A stretch of DNA of 64,000 nt, taken from positions 1 to 64,000 of the forward strand of contig NZ_JACSMR010000006.1 in NCBI RefSeq assembly GCF_018618755.1. Reading direction: 5' to 3'. Both the position numbers and the translations under genes were made by a program. The notes beneath the pieces were generated by a model. The model made no database searches. It was not told where the DNA came from and saw only the letters and a list, made by a program, of their open reading frames with translations. Below are positions 23,677 to 31,386 of the stretch, one piece after another. The stretch comes from Exiguobacterium sp. s193 (GTDB lineage Bacteria > Bacillota > Bacilli > Exiguobacteriales > Exiguobacteriaceae). Within the stretch, counting starts at the first letter, position 1; the number at the start of each line of letters is the position of its first letter.

Positions 23677-24690
23677 TCATTGAATTTCTAGGTGGAGATC
23701 GCCGCGCTTCGTCCAGCCGGCCATCGTCGTTGCTCGGTAGAAAACGAATGTGAGGACACCGGGTAATAAAATACCGGTGACAACGAAGATTGCGAACGCG
23801 TTAAATCCTTGATTGACGAAAATATTGAGTGGGGCGATCATCGAGTTCAATCCAAGTCCAGCTAACTCATAAGGAACTTTTAAAGACAGGACGAGGGTTG
23901 CGACAGGTGCTGAAATCATAGCAGCTAAAAAGGGAGCGACGACTAGTCGCGGATTTTTGACGATGTTCGGGAATTGCACTTTAGGCGTTACGAAAAATGA
24001 AGCAATCAAGCCGCCTGGATCAGTTTGACGATAAGCCATCAAGGTAAATCCGACGAATTGTGCCGAACAGCCGATTAGTGCAGCGGCACTCGCGACCGGA
24101 TCAAGTTGGAGCGCAATCGCGAGCGCTGCCGATGAGGCGGGTGACATTAAGAGAATACTGAAGATAAGAGCGATGACGAGTGACGTCGCGATTGGTGATG
24201 TTTCGACTGAAGACGTAACCATGGCGCTGAATTTCGTGAGTAATGGTGTCGTGACAGCAGCGGCACCAAGTCCAGTGATGCCTCCAGCGAGGACGGCACT
24301 CATCGGGATGACCATCATGTCGAACTTCGTTTTACCTGTCATGCGCTTTCCGACAAAAACAGCGACGGCTGCCGCAAGCAGAGCACTGATCGGTTGACCA
24401 GGAACCAAGACAAGACCGGCTTCAGTTGGTTGAAGTGCAGCGCCGCCAATCGTTGCCGCAATCATTGCGCTGAACAAGACGAGCGTGTTGCCTCCGAGTT
24501 GATAGGCGATACCTGCCCCAAGTGCCGGTGCAAGTAACACTTTTGCAATGCCGCCAATCGTCAGTAACATCTCGATATGTAATAAGTTTCCGAACGTCTC
24601 AATCAATAAGCCTACGCCAAGTGTGACGAGTACCGCATTCGCCATCCCAGCTGATACTTTTACCATTCGATCCATCGCATACGCTTTCAC
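23677..24690 (-). CDS. PfoR/PTS_EIIC_2-family membrane protein
   Basis: 337 aa, strongly hydrophobic, about nine helices with many Ala/Gly. MANAVLVTLGVGLLIETFG, LLTIGGIAKVLLAPALGAGIAYQLGG and GGAALQPTEAG fit the PTS_EIIC_2 (PfoR-like) family of putative permeases, named after the C. perfringens regulator PfoR. Their substrate and any PTS link are unproven; no EIIA/EIIB genes adjoin. GTG start, 10 bases after AGAGG. The gene is preceded by a structured leader of about 200 bases ending in an intrinsic terminator, with a short reading frame (24829-24882), so expression is probably set by attenuation. Confidence 0.75.
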   Translation of the reverse strand: MKAYAMDRMVKVSAGMANAVLVTLGVGLLIETFGNLLHIEMLLTIGGIAKVLLAPALGAGIAYQLGGNTLVLFSAMIAATIGGAALQPTEAGLVLVPGQPISALLAAAVAVFVGKRMTGKTKFDMMVIPMSAVLAGGITGLGAAAVTTPLLTKFSAMVTSSVETSPIATSLVIALIFSILLMSPASSAALAIALQLDPVASAAALIGCSAQFVGFTLMAYRQTDPGGLIASFFVTPKVQFPNIVKNPRLVVAPFLAAMISAPVATLVLSLKVPYELAGLGLNSMIAPLNIFVNQGFNAFAIFVVTGILLPGVLTFVFYRATTMAGWTKRGDLHLEIQ

Positions 24691-24718
24691 TCTTCTTCAT
24701 CCTCTCTATTTTTCCATT

Positions 24719-24746
24719 AAAAAAACCTATCCGTGATTGGGATAGG
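24719..24746 (-). terminator. Leader (attenuator) terminator upstream of the PfoR-family start codon
   Basis: On the minus strand CCTATCC-N7-GGATAGG is followed at once by seven T residues, 29 bases before the GTG start. A perfect intrinsic terminator inside the 5' leader implies conditional read-through. Confidence 0.8.
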
Positions 24747-24900
24747 CGCCATGTATAGTGCGGGCGCCTCATTCGATGCATCGAAAGGAGGGCCCGAAAA
24801 TCGATTCCGGAAACGTTCGGAAAAGTTTTCAGTCCCTCGTGAATAGAATAATCAGTCGGCCCGCAAATTGTGAAAGATACATCTTGTCGTGCTCCTCTCG
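24747..24900 (-). promoter_or_regulatory. Structured attenuator-like leader of the PfoR-family gene
   Basis: On the RNA strand four segments can pair alternatively. Segment 1 is GCGGGCC (24864-24858), inside the leader reading frame. GAGGG (24837-24833) pairs with CCCTC in segment 2, GGGCCCTCC. Segment 2 also pairs with segment 3, GAGGCGCCCGC (24770-24760), closing a hairpin around the palindrome TTCGATGCATCGAA. Segment 3 AGGCGCC can instead pair with GGCGCCT at the base of the terminator. I found no match to the T-box, SAM, TPP, purine, lysine or Mg leaders I know. Confidence 0.6.
24829..24882 (-). CDS. Putative 17-codon leader peptide
   Basis: ATG 24882 lies 9 bases after a strong ribosome site (GAGAGGAG) and encodes MYLSQFAGRLIILFTRD, then TGA. 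The stop codon follows directly on GAGGG, the 5' arm of the next hairpin, and the GCG GGC codons form another pairing segment. A ribosome on this frame would therefore change the fold. The peptide is not rich in one amino acid, unlike classical biosynthetic attenuators. It is called from sequence logic only. Confidence 0.5.
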   Translation of the reverse strand: MYLSQFAGRLIILFTRD

Positions 24901-25034
24901 TTTGAATTTTTCTAAGCCTACCACGCTTAAACTAAATAATCAATATTTTCTGACAATTTATTTTTTAGTTCACTCTCAGCTTAAATGAGGAAAGGAAGAA
25001 GAAACGTTCATAAATTTACATTGGAGGCGGTTAC

Positions 25035-25769
25035 ATGAAATTTGCAGTTATTACAGATATTCACGGCAATGCGGCAGCGTTAAAAGCAGTCTTCGACACC
25101 ATCGATCAAAATCCAGAAATTGAGACGATTTATTGTCTCGGTGATTTGGTCGGAATTGGTGCTGAGACAAATGAAGTGATTGAGTTGATTCGGAGGCATG
25201 ATAAAGTCCGTACGATTAGTGGCAATCATGATGAAAATGTCTTAGCATTGTTGCATGATGAACGGTATCCAGATAGCTATCTTCATGCAAAAGCACATCA
25301 TGAGTGGGTCGCGGATCAATTAACGCCAGAAAATCGAGTCTTTTTAGAACGTCTGCCACGGACGATTTTAAAAACGGTCGAGACACAGCAAATTCTGTTC
25401 ACACATTATGCATATCGGGACGTGCGGGCGATGATTGGAGAAGAACCGCTTCGTCCGACGGTTGACGGTAATAAAGAAACACTTCCGCAGTTATTTGCTG
25501 ATACGAGTGCCACCCTGATTTGTTTTGGACATCACCATCCGCGACAGTTCGTTCAAGTAAAAGGAACGACCTATGTGAATCCGGGAGCGTTAGGGTGCCA
25601 ACCGGAGGCAGTTGCACCGTTTGCGATCGTGACAGGGGAGAGCGGGAAGTGGGGCGTAGCCTTCATTGATTTGCCATATGATGACGCGGCGTATCTCGAA
25701 GCATTCAATGCGTCAGACATGCCGGCAAAAGAATTATTACGGAAATTGTTTTTAGGTGGAAGAAGCTGA
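25035..25769 (+). CDS. Metallophosphoesterase family protein
   Basis: 244 aa calcineurin-like phosphoesterase. All metal-binding blocks are present: DIHGN at the N-terminus, GDLVG, GNHDE, the middle His in FTHYAY and the final GHHHPRQF, then VNPGALG. It should be a soluble two-metal hydrolase of phosphodiesters or nucleotides such as diadenosine polyphosphates. Its closest general type is the YfcE/MJ0936-like group; the substrate is unknown. TTGGAGG precedes the ATG. Transcribed alone, divergent from the PfoR-family leader. Confidence 0.88.
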   Translation: MKFAVITDIHGNAAALKAVFDTIDQNPEIETIYCLGDLVGIGAETNEVIELIRRHDKVRTISGNHDENVLALLHDERYPDSYLHAKAHHEWVADQLTPENRVFLERLPRTILKTVETQQILFTHYAYRDVRAMIGEEPLRPTVDGNKETLPQLFADTSATLICFGHHHPRQFVQVKGTTYVNPGALGCQPEAVAPFAIVTGESGKWGVAFIDLPYDDAAYLEAFNASDMPAKELLRKLFLGGRS

Positions 25770-25778
25770 TGAAAAAAT

Positions 25779-25813
25779 AAAAAGGCAGCATCGTTCAAAA
25801 ACGATGCTGCCTT
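25779..25813. terminator. Bidirectional terminator
   Basis: AAGGCAGCATCGTT pairs with AACGATGCTGCCTT between the phosphoesterase gene and a convergent membrane-protein gene. Confidence 0.85.
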
Positions 25814-25816
25814 GAT

Positions 25817-26095
25817 TTAAGAAATAAAAAATCTTACGATGTACGCGATGATGAGGATTAAGAAGAGAACGAGCCCGATATTTCGTTTGAGTCGGTGGCG
25901 TTTCCAATGAAAGAGCAGTGACAGGATCGGGGCAAGCAGAAATCCTGCAAACAGTGCCACTATCGTCAAGATGAAAAATAGGAAGTCCGACGAATTGCTG
26001 GTTGCCGTATAGGATTTCCACATATCAATCAGTGAAATAATGACGTAAGCAAGCAGAATCAGGAGGTAAAGCGGGAGAAGCATATACGGTTGCAT
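25817..26095 (-). CDS. Small membrane protein of unknown function
   Basis: About 92 aa with three hydrophobic helices (near residues 5-24, 38-60 and 73-90) separated by basic and polar loops (HWKRHRLKRN). I do not recognise a family. The ATG at 26095 follows TGGAG by 11 bases; the frame can start 7 codons earlier at a TTG without a ribosome site. It shares a terminator with the convergent phosphoesterase gene. Confidence 0.65.
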   Translation of the reverse strand: MQPYMLLPLYLLILLAYVIISLIDMWKSYTATSNSSDFLFFILTIVALFAGFLLAPILSLLFHWKRHRLKRNIGLVLFLILIIAYIVRFFIS

Positions 26096-26319
26096 ACAGG
26101 GTAACACTCCATTCAAGCAAGATAGTTTAATTATACGATTAAATCAAAATAAATGTTTCTGAAAAAGGAATTGCTGATTCATCTCAAATCAAACGAAGAG
26201 GTATAAGAATAGGCGGGCTTGAGTATAGAAGCTGTATCGTGATTTTTTTCTTGTTCGGGACGATGAAAAAGATATTCCGCTTAGTCAACAGCGTATCACT
26301 TAGAAGAGCGAACACAGAC
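26096..26319. other. Intergenic stretch with no recognised gene
   Basis: AT-rich. One short frame on the plus strand (near 26231-26300, LYRDFFLVRDDEKDIPLSQQ then a stop) looks protein-like but has no start or ribosome site. It could be a gene remnant; I see nothing firm. Confidence 0.3.
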
Positions 26320-26362
26320 AAAAAAAGAATGACTTTTCCTACGACAGGAAAAGTCATTCTTT
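26320..26362 (-). terminator. Terminator of the yhgE-tetR operon
   Basis: AAAGAATGACTTTTCCT pairs with AGGAAAAGTCATTCTTT; on the minus strand a T run follows. Confidence 0.85.
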
Positions 26363-26366
26363 GTCG

Positions 26367-26927
26367 TTACAGTAGTTTAAGCATCGCTTGACTGATGATG
26401 TTTAAGTCAAGCTCCTCCCCGATTAAAGGCCATTCAGCGATTAAAGCGATGTACGTTCTAAACAGTAGGAATGCCGTCACATCGATTGGAATACCGGAGG
26501 AACTGACGTAAATTTCAAGACGCGTTTCAAGTAAGTTTTTAATATAGTCGACGACATGTCGCTCGATTCGAGTCCGTAACTCCTGCATCTCCTGCAATTT
26601 CAAGTTTCGGGTCTCTTCTGTAATCTTTAAGATAAACAAGTGTTGCTGTTGATGATTTACGATTGCCTCAATCATCGCCTGTTTGTTCGCTTCAACACTT
26701 GCACCTTCGACATAAGCATTTTCAGCTTCAGTTCGCATCTCTTGCAACACAAGGGTCACAAGCGATTCAAACAAATCGAGTTTACTTTCAAACAATTGAT
26801 AAACAGTCGGCTTTCCGACATGAGCGCGTTTTGCGACCCGTTCAATCGTCGTTCCTTTGTAACCCAGTTCGGAAAAACTGTCCATCGCTGCATTTAAGAT
26901 GACTTGTTCTTTTTCAAGCTGCGTCAT
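26367..26927 (-). CDS. TetR/AcrR-family transcriptional regulator
   Basis: 186 aa. N-terminal helix-turn-helix: VILNAAMDSFSELGYKGTTIERVAKRAHVGKPTVYQLFESKLDLFESLV, the standard TetR DNA-binding block (about residues 10-58). The variable C-terminal ligand domain is all-helical. The likely start at 26927 overlaps the last 14 bases of the upstream YhgE/Pip gene, so the two are co-transcribed and probably coupled. It most likely represses its own operon through the dyad at 29290-29316. Confidence 0.9.
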   Translation of the reverse strand: MTQLEKEQVILNAAMDSFSELGYKGTTIERVAKRAHVGKPTVYQLFESKLDLFESLVTLVLQEMRTEAENAYVEGASVEANKQAMIEAIVNHQQQHLFILKITEETRNLKLQEMQELRTRIERHVVDYIKNLLETRLEIYVSSSGIPIDVTAFLLFRTYIALIAEWPLIGEELDLNIISQAMLKLL

Positions 26928-29271
26928 GTGCTTTTCTCGCTTTCGTCGAAAGCAAAATACGTTTAGCACTTAAAGCACCAACGAAAACGAGTACCAATGC
27001 TCCAGCTAAGATTGATCCAAGAACTAGACTGTTAGAAGCAAGTGCATCCGTGACACCGAGTCCAAGTGCTTCACGGAATCCACTGACCGAATATGTCATC
27101 GGTAGGAATGGGTGAATATACTGGAAGAAACTTGGTGTCATTTCGACCGGGAACGTACCACCACTACCTCCGATTTGAAGGAGTAATAGAAGGAACGCTG
27201 CGAATTGTCCAACGCGGCCGAATAACATTGTCAAGGCGAATAACAAGGTGATGAACGTCATCCCGGTCAAGGCGGCGAAGCCATAGAGAGCAGGGACACT
27301 CGCGACAGTTGAATCGAGGACGTAAACGATGGCAGTCGCGGCGGCAACCCCTTGCAATGCACCGATTGGTAAAATCAATGAAAGTTTACCAACGAGGAAG
27401 CGCCATGATAACGTCTCTCCGTGTGCTGGACGAATTTGGTAGACCGAAGAGAACATCAACGCACCTGCGAAGAGCGCGATACTTAAGATATAGGCAGACA
27501 ATCCAGAACCGTAGTTACTAACGGTCGAGTAGTCATGTTCTTTTAATACGACAGGCTCAGCGAGCATGTTGTCGCGATCGTTCGATGGTTTGACCGTCGC
27601 ATCTTTTGCACCTTTTCCAAGCTCATCTTTAAGCGTTTTTGCTCCGTCAGCCAGTTTAGAGTTACCATCCGCTAAACGTGAAGCACCATCTGTCAGTTGA
27701 CCGGCACCAGACGAGAGTGCTACTGCACCGTCTGTCAGTTGACCGAGTCCTGAGTTCAAGCTTCCCATTGCCGTACTGGCATCGTTTGTACCAGTCGCAA
27801 TTTTTTGAGCGCCGGCAGTTAACTGTGTACTACCGTCAGCTGCTTTATGAACACCATTTGTATACGTCGTTAAGCCTTGATTGAAATCAGTTTGACCTTG
27901 TTCCAAATCTTTCGAACCAGCCAAGAGTTGTGCTTGCCCTTGTTCTAATTTTTGTGAACCAGCCAGTAAAGCAGATAACCCGCTATCAAGTTTTGAGACA
28001 GCCGATGCGATGTTTTGTCCACCGACTGCTAGTTGATTGATTTTATCTGTCGCATCATTGGCAGCGGCAAGACTTGCATCAAGTGCTGTTTCTTGTTGCG
28101 CGAGACTCTGGACATTCTGTTCCATCGTCGCAATCGATTCAAGTAACGTATTCTTTTCTTCTTCCGATAAATTCTCAGAAGAAGAGATGACTCCCTTGAT
28201 TGTTGCCACATTGGCCTCAATCGCTTCACGCCGAGCACTCAAATCTTGTTTTAAAGTTGCAGCGGCACTGTTCAAGTTTGTGATCGTCGTATCCACTTCT
28301 TTTGCTTTTTCATTTAGTTGATTGAGTCCAGCATTGAACTTCGGAAGATTGTTGTTTAGTTCTGTTGTACCAGCAGAAGCGGATTCAAGACCTTGACGAA
28401 GTTCTGTTGTACCGGCAGAAGCCGATTCAAGACCTTGGCGAAGTTTAGTAGAACCAGCTTGCAAATCTGTTGATCCTTTAATTAGTTTACCGCTGTTGTC
28501 ATCCAGTTGGTTGAGACCACTCGATAACTCACCAGATTTCTCAGCGAGCGTCTGAGCACCATCGTTAAGTGTGTTGAGACCTGTCGAAATTTGTGCTGAA
28601 CCATCCGCTGCTTTTGCTAAGTTCGTTGACAAATCATTCGAACCGTCTGTCAGTTTGCCGAGATTCGTCGTAAGCGTTTTTGCACCGTCTGTCGTTTTGT
28701 TGGCACCATCTTCAAGCTTCGAAGAACCTTCTGATGCATCTTCAAGACCTTTAGCAATTTTTTTAAGCGCTCCGAAAATTGCACTACTGTACTGTTTTGT
28801 GACTGATTTTCGGATTTTTTCATTTAACTGTTTAGCGGCACTACTTGAAATTTGTGTCCCTGAGTAGTTCTTAGCAGGGTTCAAGTAATACTCGAGTTCA
28901 ATTTTTTTAGGGTGTTCATCGAGCAAGGTCGTCGCATTCTTTGAAAAGTTTTTTGGAATGACGACCGTCATATAGATATCCCCGGAGCGTAATTGTTTTT
29001 CGGCTTCTTTGTTTGATAAGAACTGCCAATCAAAGTCATCGTTCTTTTTTAATTTCTTGATGAATTGATCCCCGATATCAATTTTTTCACCTTCATACTT
29101 GATCGTCTTGTCTTCATTTACGATGGCCACTTTAATATCTTCTGTCTGACCGTACGGGTCCCAAAATGCAGATAAGAAAATGGAGTTGTAAAGAAAGGGA
29201 ACAAGAATGATTGCCAAGATGACAATCACCATCATCGGGCTTTTTAATTTTTTCCATTCTGAGCGAAACAT
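26914..29271 (-). CDS. yhgE: YhgE/Pip-family membrane protein (phage infection protein homologue)
   Basis: 785 aa. One N-terminal helix (about residues 13-32), a long extracellular region and about five or six C-terminal helices (about 590-775). The first block (AFWDPYGQTEDIKVAIVNEDK) and the C-terminal ABC-2-like membrane part are those of the YhgE/Pip family, which includes the lactococcal phage receptor Pip. The middle (about 180-570) is a long run of degenerate repeats of the form DGAxxLxxG and a coiled coil. It includes a near-exact 14-residue tandem repeat, ELRQGLESASAGTT. Probably a surface-exposed membrane protein, possibly an exporter component. Overlaps the downstream tetR gene. Confidence 0.88.
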   Translation of the reverse strand: MFRSEWKKLKSPMMVIVILAIILVPFLYNSIFLSAFWDPYGQTEDIKVAIVNEDKTIKYEGEKIDIGDQFIKKLKKNDDFDWQFLSNKEAEKQLRSGDIYMTVVIPKNFSKNATTLLDEHPKKIELEYYLNPAKNYSGTQISSSAAKQLNEKIRKSVTKQYSSAIFGALKKIAKGLEDASEGSSKLEDGANKTTDGAKTLTTNLGKLTDGSNDLSTNLAKAADGSAQISTGLNTLNDGAQTLAEKSGELSSGLNQLDDNSGKLIKGSTDLQAGSTKLRQGLESASAGTTELRQGLESASAGTTELNNNLPKFNAGLNQLNEKAKEVDTTITNLNSAAATLKQDLSARREAIEANVATIKGVISSSENLSEEEKNTLLESIATMEQNVQSLAQQETALDASLAAANDATDKINQLAVGGQNIASAVSKLDSGLSALLAGSQKLEQGQAQLLAGSKDLEQGQTDFNQGLTTYTNGVHKAADGSTQLTAGAQKIATGTNDASTAMGSLNSGLGQLTDGAVALSSGAGQLTDGASRLADGNSKLADGAKTLKDELGKGAKDATVKPSNDRDNMLAEPVVLKEHDYSTVSNYGSGLSAYILSIALFAGALMFSSVYQIRPAHGETLSWRFLVGKLSLILPIGALQGVAAATAIVYVLDSTVASVPALYGFAALTGMTFITLLFALTMLFGRVGQFAAFLLLLLQIGGSGGTFPVEMTPSFFQYIHPFLPMTYSVSGFREALGLGVTDALASNSLVLGSILAGALVLVFVGALSAKRILLSTKARKAHDAA

Positions 29272-29289
29272 GAATATAAATCCCCTTTT

Positions 29290-29316
29290 GAAAACTTAAA
29301 ACTGATTTTAGTTTTC
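29290..29316. promoter_or_regulatory. Operator-like dyad upstream of yhgE
   Basis: GAAAACT (29290-29296) and AGTTTTC (29310-29316) are perfect arms around AAAA...TTTT-symmetric sequence, 19-45 bases before the yhgE start. A likely binding site for the TetR regulator of the same operon. Confidence 0.5.
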
Positions 29317-29471
29317 GGTTTTGATGAGATTTACTTTACTCTCTTTCAGAATAGAAAGCAATTCATTTAATCAAATCTTTACTATTTTGTAACGACTCAT
29401 CATGATTGATTTCAAAAGAGCTAACATTTAATGAAAGAAAAAATTAGATACTCTTTAAGTAATGGTACCGC

Positions 29472-30437
29472 TTAAGGGATGAGGAGGATTTTTCCTGTAC
29501 TTTTTCTACTCTCAAGATAATCATGAGCACTTGCTCCTTCAGCAAGTGGAAATAATGTCGGAGCGGCTACTTGCAACTGATTCGAGATGACCAAACTAAA
29601 CAGCTCGCCAGCACGTCGGATGCGTTCTTCGCGCGACGTGAGAACATTCCATAAATCTCCGCCCGTAAGTGTTTTTGATGTATCCATTAAAAGACGAGGA
29701 TCAACTGCAACGGGATCGCCACCGGCCATTCCGTAAAACACGACGGTCCCGCTTACTTTTGTGACGTCAAAACTGTTCATTAGCGTTGTACCAATTGATT
29801 CATAGACGACGTCGACGCCACGATGATTCGTTAATGTAAGAATTTGATCAACCCAATCGTCCGAATAAAGAAAAACTTTTTCGCATCCATTATCTTTTGC
29901 GATAAGGGCTTTTTCCTTGGAAGAGGTTAGACCGATTGGAACGGCTCCATGCGAATGAACGATTTGAGTCAGTAACTGCCCGACACCTCCAGCTGCTGCA
30001 TGAATCAAAACAAGATCGCGTGGTTGAATTACATAGCTATCGTGTGTCAAGTAATGGGCTGTCAATCCTTGTAACAGGAGGGAAGCACCGACTTCAAAAG
30101 AAATCTCATCAGGGAGTGGGATGACACGGTCGAATGGAGCGACGACCTGTTCTGCATTCGCGTTTGGTACATCGGCAAAGGCAACCCGCTGACCGACTTT
30201 AAGTTCGAGAACATCTTCACCGACCTGAGTGATAATGCCAGCACCTTCATATCCTAAAATATAAGGTGCGGCGCCTTCTAAATGATAGTTACCTTTTCGG
30301 CGATAGATGTCAGCAAAATTAAGACCGATTGCCTTCATTTCGATTAAGACCTCATGGGATTGAATAATGGGAGTAGGAATTTCTTGATACGTGAGTACGG
30401 AGGAATCTCCGAATGAACTAAACGTAAGGGCCTTCAT
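29472..30437 (-). CDS. Quinone oxidoreductase-like medium-chain dehydrogenase (zinc-free)
   Basis: About 321 aa MDR enzyme. The GroES-like N-terminal half has LNFADIYRRKGNY and LGYEGAGIITQVGE; the Rossmann half has VLIHAAAGGVGQLLTQIVHSHGA (NADPH-binding) and DVVYESIGT. No structural or catalytic zinc Cys cluster is seen, so it belongs with quinone reductases (zeta-crystallin/QOR) that reduce quinones with NADPH. ATG 30437 is 10 bases after AAAAGGA; the GTG three codons upstream sits too close to that site. Transcribed alone. Confidence 0.87.
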   Translation of the reverse strand: MKALTFSSFGDSSVLTYQEIPTPIIQSHEVLIEMKAIGLNFADIYRRKGNYHLEGAAPYILGYEGAGIITQVGEDVLELKVGQRVAFADVPNANAEQVVAPFDRVIPLPDEISFEVGASLLLQGLTAHYLTHDSYVIQPRDLVLIHAAAGGVGQLLTQIVHSHGAVPIGLTSSKEKALIAKDNGCEKVFLYSDDWVDQILTLTNHRGVDVVYESIGTTLMNSFDVTKVSGTVVFYGMAGGDPVAVDPRLLMDTSKTLTGGDLWNVLTSREERIRRAGELFSLVISNQLQVAAPTLFPLAEGASAHDYLESRKSTGKILLIP

Positions 30438-30539
30438 ATTAAACACGTCCTTTTAGTAGTAGTGGATTTAACTATAATTCATCTAACCTGATAAAAGTGT
30501 AGGAATGCGTTAAGATTAAGAAAAAGAAGGTGGAGCATC

Positions 30540-30824
30540 ATGAAAAAAGTTATGCTTGGAGGAATTCACTTTTATCAAAAAGTGATTTCTCCGATGAAAC
30601 CAGCGACCTGCCGCTTTTATCCGACGTGCTCGCATTACGGAAAAGAAGCGATTGAACAACATGGCGCCATAAAAGGTGGATACTTGACGACACGTCGAAT
30701 TTTACGTTGCCAACCGTTCCATCCGGGCGGACTTGATTTTGTTCCTGAAACGTTTAGTTGGAAAGCACCGCTTCAGCGAGAGAATCCGAAAGAACGAGAG
30801 CATGAGGAAGAAACGATTGATTGA
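30540..30824 (+). CDS. yidD: Membrane protein insertion efficiency factor YidD
   Basis: 94 aa. The family core is visible: [54 protein letters not shown], including the conserved Cys and the RILRCxPxHPGG block. YidD assists YidC/SecYEG in inserting membrane proteins at the cytoplasmic face. A charged tail (about residues 78-94) extends beyond the core. It is a single gene with AAGGTGGAG upstream; the rnpA/yidC cluster is not here, which is common in Bacilli. Confidence 0.95.
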   Translation: MKKVMLGGIHFYQKVISPMKPATCRFYPTCSHYGKEAIEQHGAIKGGYLTTRRILRCQPFHPGGLDFVPETFSWKAPLQRENPKEREHEEETID

Positions 30825-30877
30825 GGGATGTCTCTCATTTTAAATGCGAACGGCTGAGCTGGATGATTCATTCAAAT

Positions 30878-30914
30878 AAAAAACCTAATTCCCTGTTAGG
30901 AATTAGGCTTTTTT
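30878..30914. terminator. Bidirectional terminator
   Basis: AAAAAACCTAATTCC pairs with GGAATTAGGCTTTTTT between yidD and the convergent tautomerase gene. Confidence 0.85.
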
Positions 30915-30936
30915 GATGCAGTAAAGCGTTTGGAAC

Positions 30937-31326
30937 TTATAATTTTCCAGTTAAGAATTGTGCCTCGCCCATTCCGAAACTCCAGTCAGCCGCATCGTTC
31001 TCGACGATTGACACCATCAAATCGCTTGGAGCGAGACCGCAGTTTGCTTCAAGTCGTTCGGCGAGTAAGCGATAGAGCATTTGCTTTTTCTCTTGTGTCC
31101 GGGATTTACTCGTAACACTAATCAACACAAGATTACGTGTCCGTTCAAAACCGAGTCCTGTATCTTGAATGACCATTTCGTGCTCTTTATGTGTATGGAC
31201 GATTTGGTAGCGGTCACGCTCCGGTACATCAAAAGCTTCAACCATCGCATCATGCGCTGTGTCGAGGAGCACCTTTAACTCTTCTTCGTTTCGTCCTTCA
31301 ATCACATCAAAACGTAATAGTGGCAT
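30937..31326 (-). CDS. Tautomerase-family protein (YrdN/YusQ-like)
   Basis: 129 aa. The ATG at 31326 is followed by Pro, giving [12 protein letters not shown]; the N-terminal Pro is the catalytic base of the tautomerase superfamily, so this start (8 bases after AAAGGAG) is preferred over the GTG three codons earlier. [32 protein letters not shown] and [26 protein letters not shown] match the longer Tautomerase_2 type, a fused dimer of 4-oxalocrotonate-tautomerase units. Substrate unknown. Confidence 0.87.
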   Translation of the reverse strand: MPLLRFDVIEGRNEEELKVLLDTAHDAMVEAFDVPERDRYQIVHTHKEHEMVIQDTGLGFERTRNLVLISVTSKSRTQEKKQMLYRLLAERLEANCGLAPSDLMVSIVENDAADWSFGMGEAQFLTGKL

Positions 31327-31353
31327 CAGTAACACTCCTTTTAGATAGTATGT

Positions 31354-31383
31354 AAAAAAATGCGGGCAATGCCCGCATTTTTT
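31354..31383 (-). terminator. Terminator of the aldehyde dehydrogenase gene
   Basis: AAATGCGGGC pairs with GCCCGCATTT; A/T runs on both sides. Confidence 0.85.
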
Positions 31384-31386
31384 CTT

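Noticed and set aside
24747-24900. T-box, SAM, lysine, purine, TPP or M-box riboswitch before the PfoR-family gene
   Set aside because: None of the diagnostic sequences (for example the T-box AGGGTGGNACCGCG or the SAM and M-box openings) is present; the leader fits a small-frame attenuator better.
26231-26300. Short protein-like frame LYRDFFLVRDDEKDIPLSQQ
   Set aside because: No start codon with ribosome site and stops on both sides; could be a remnant but cannot be supported.
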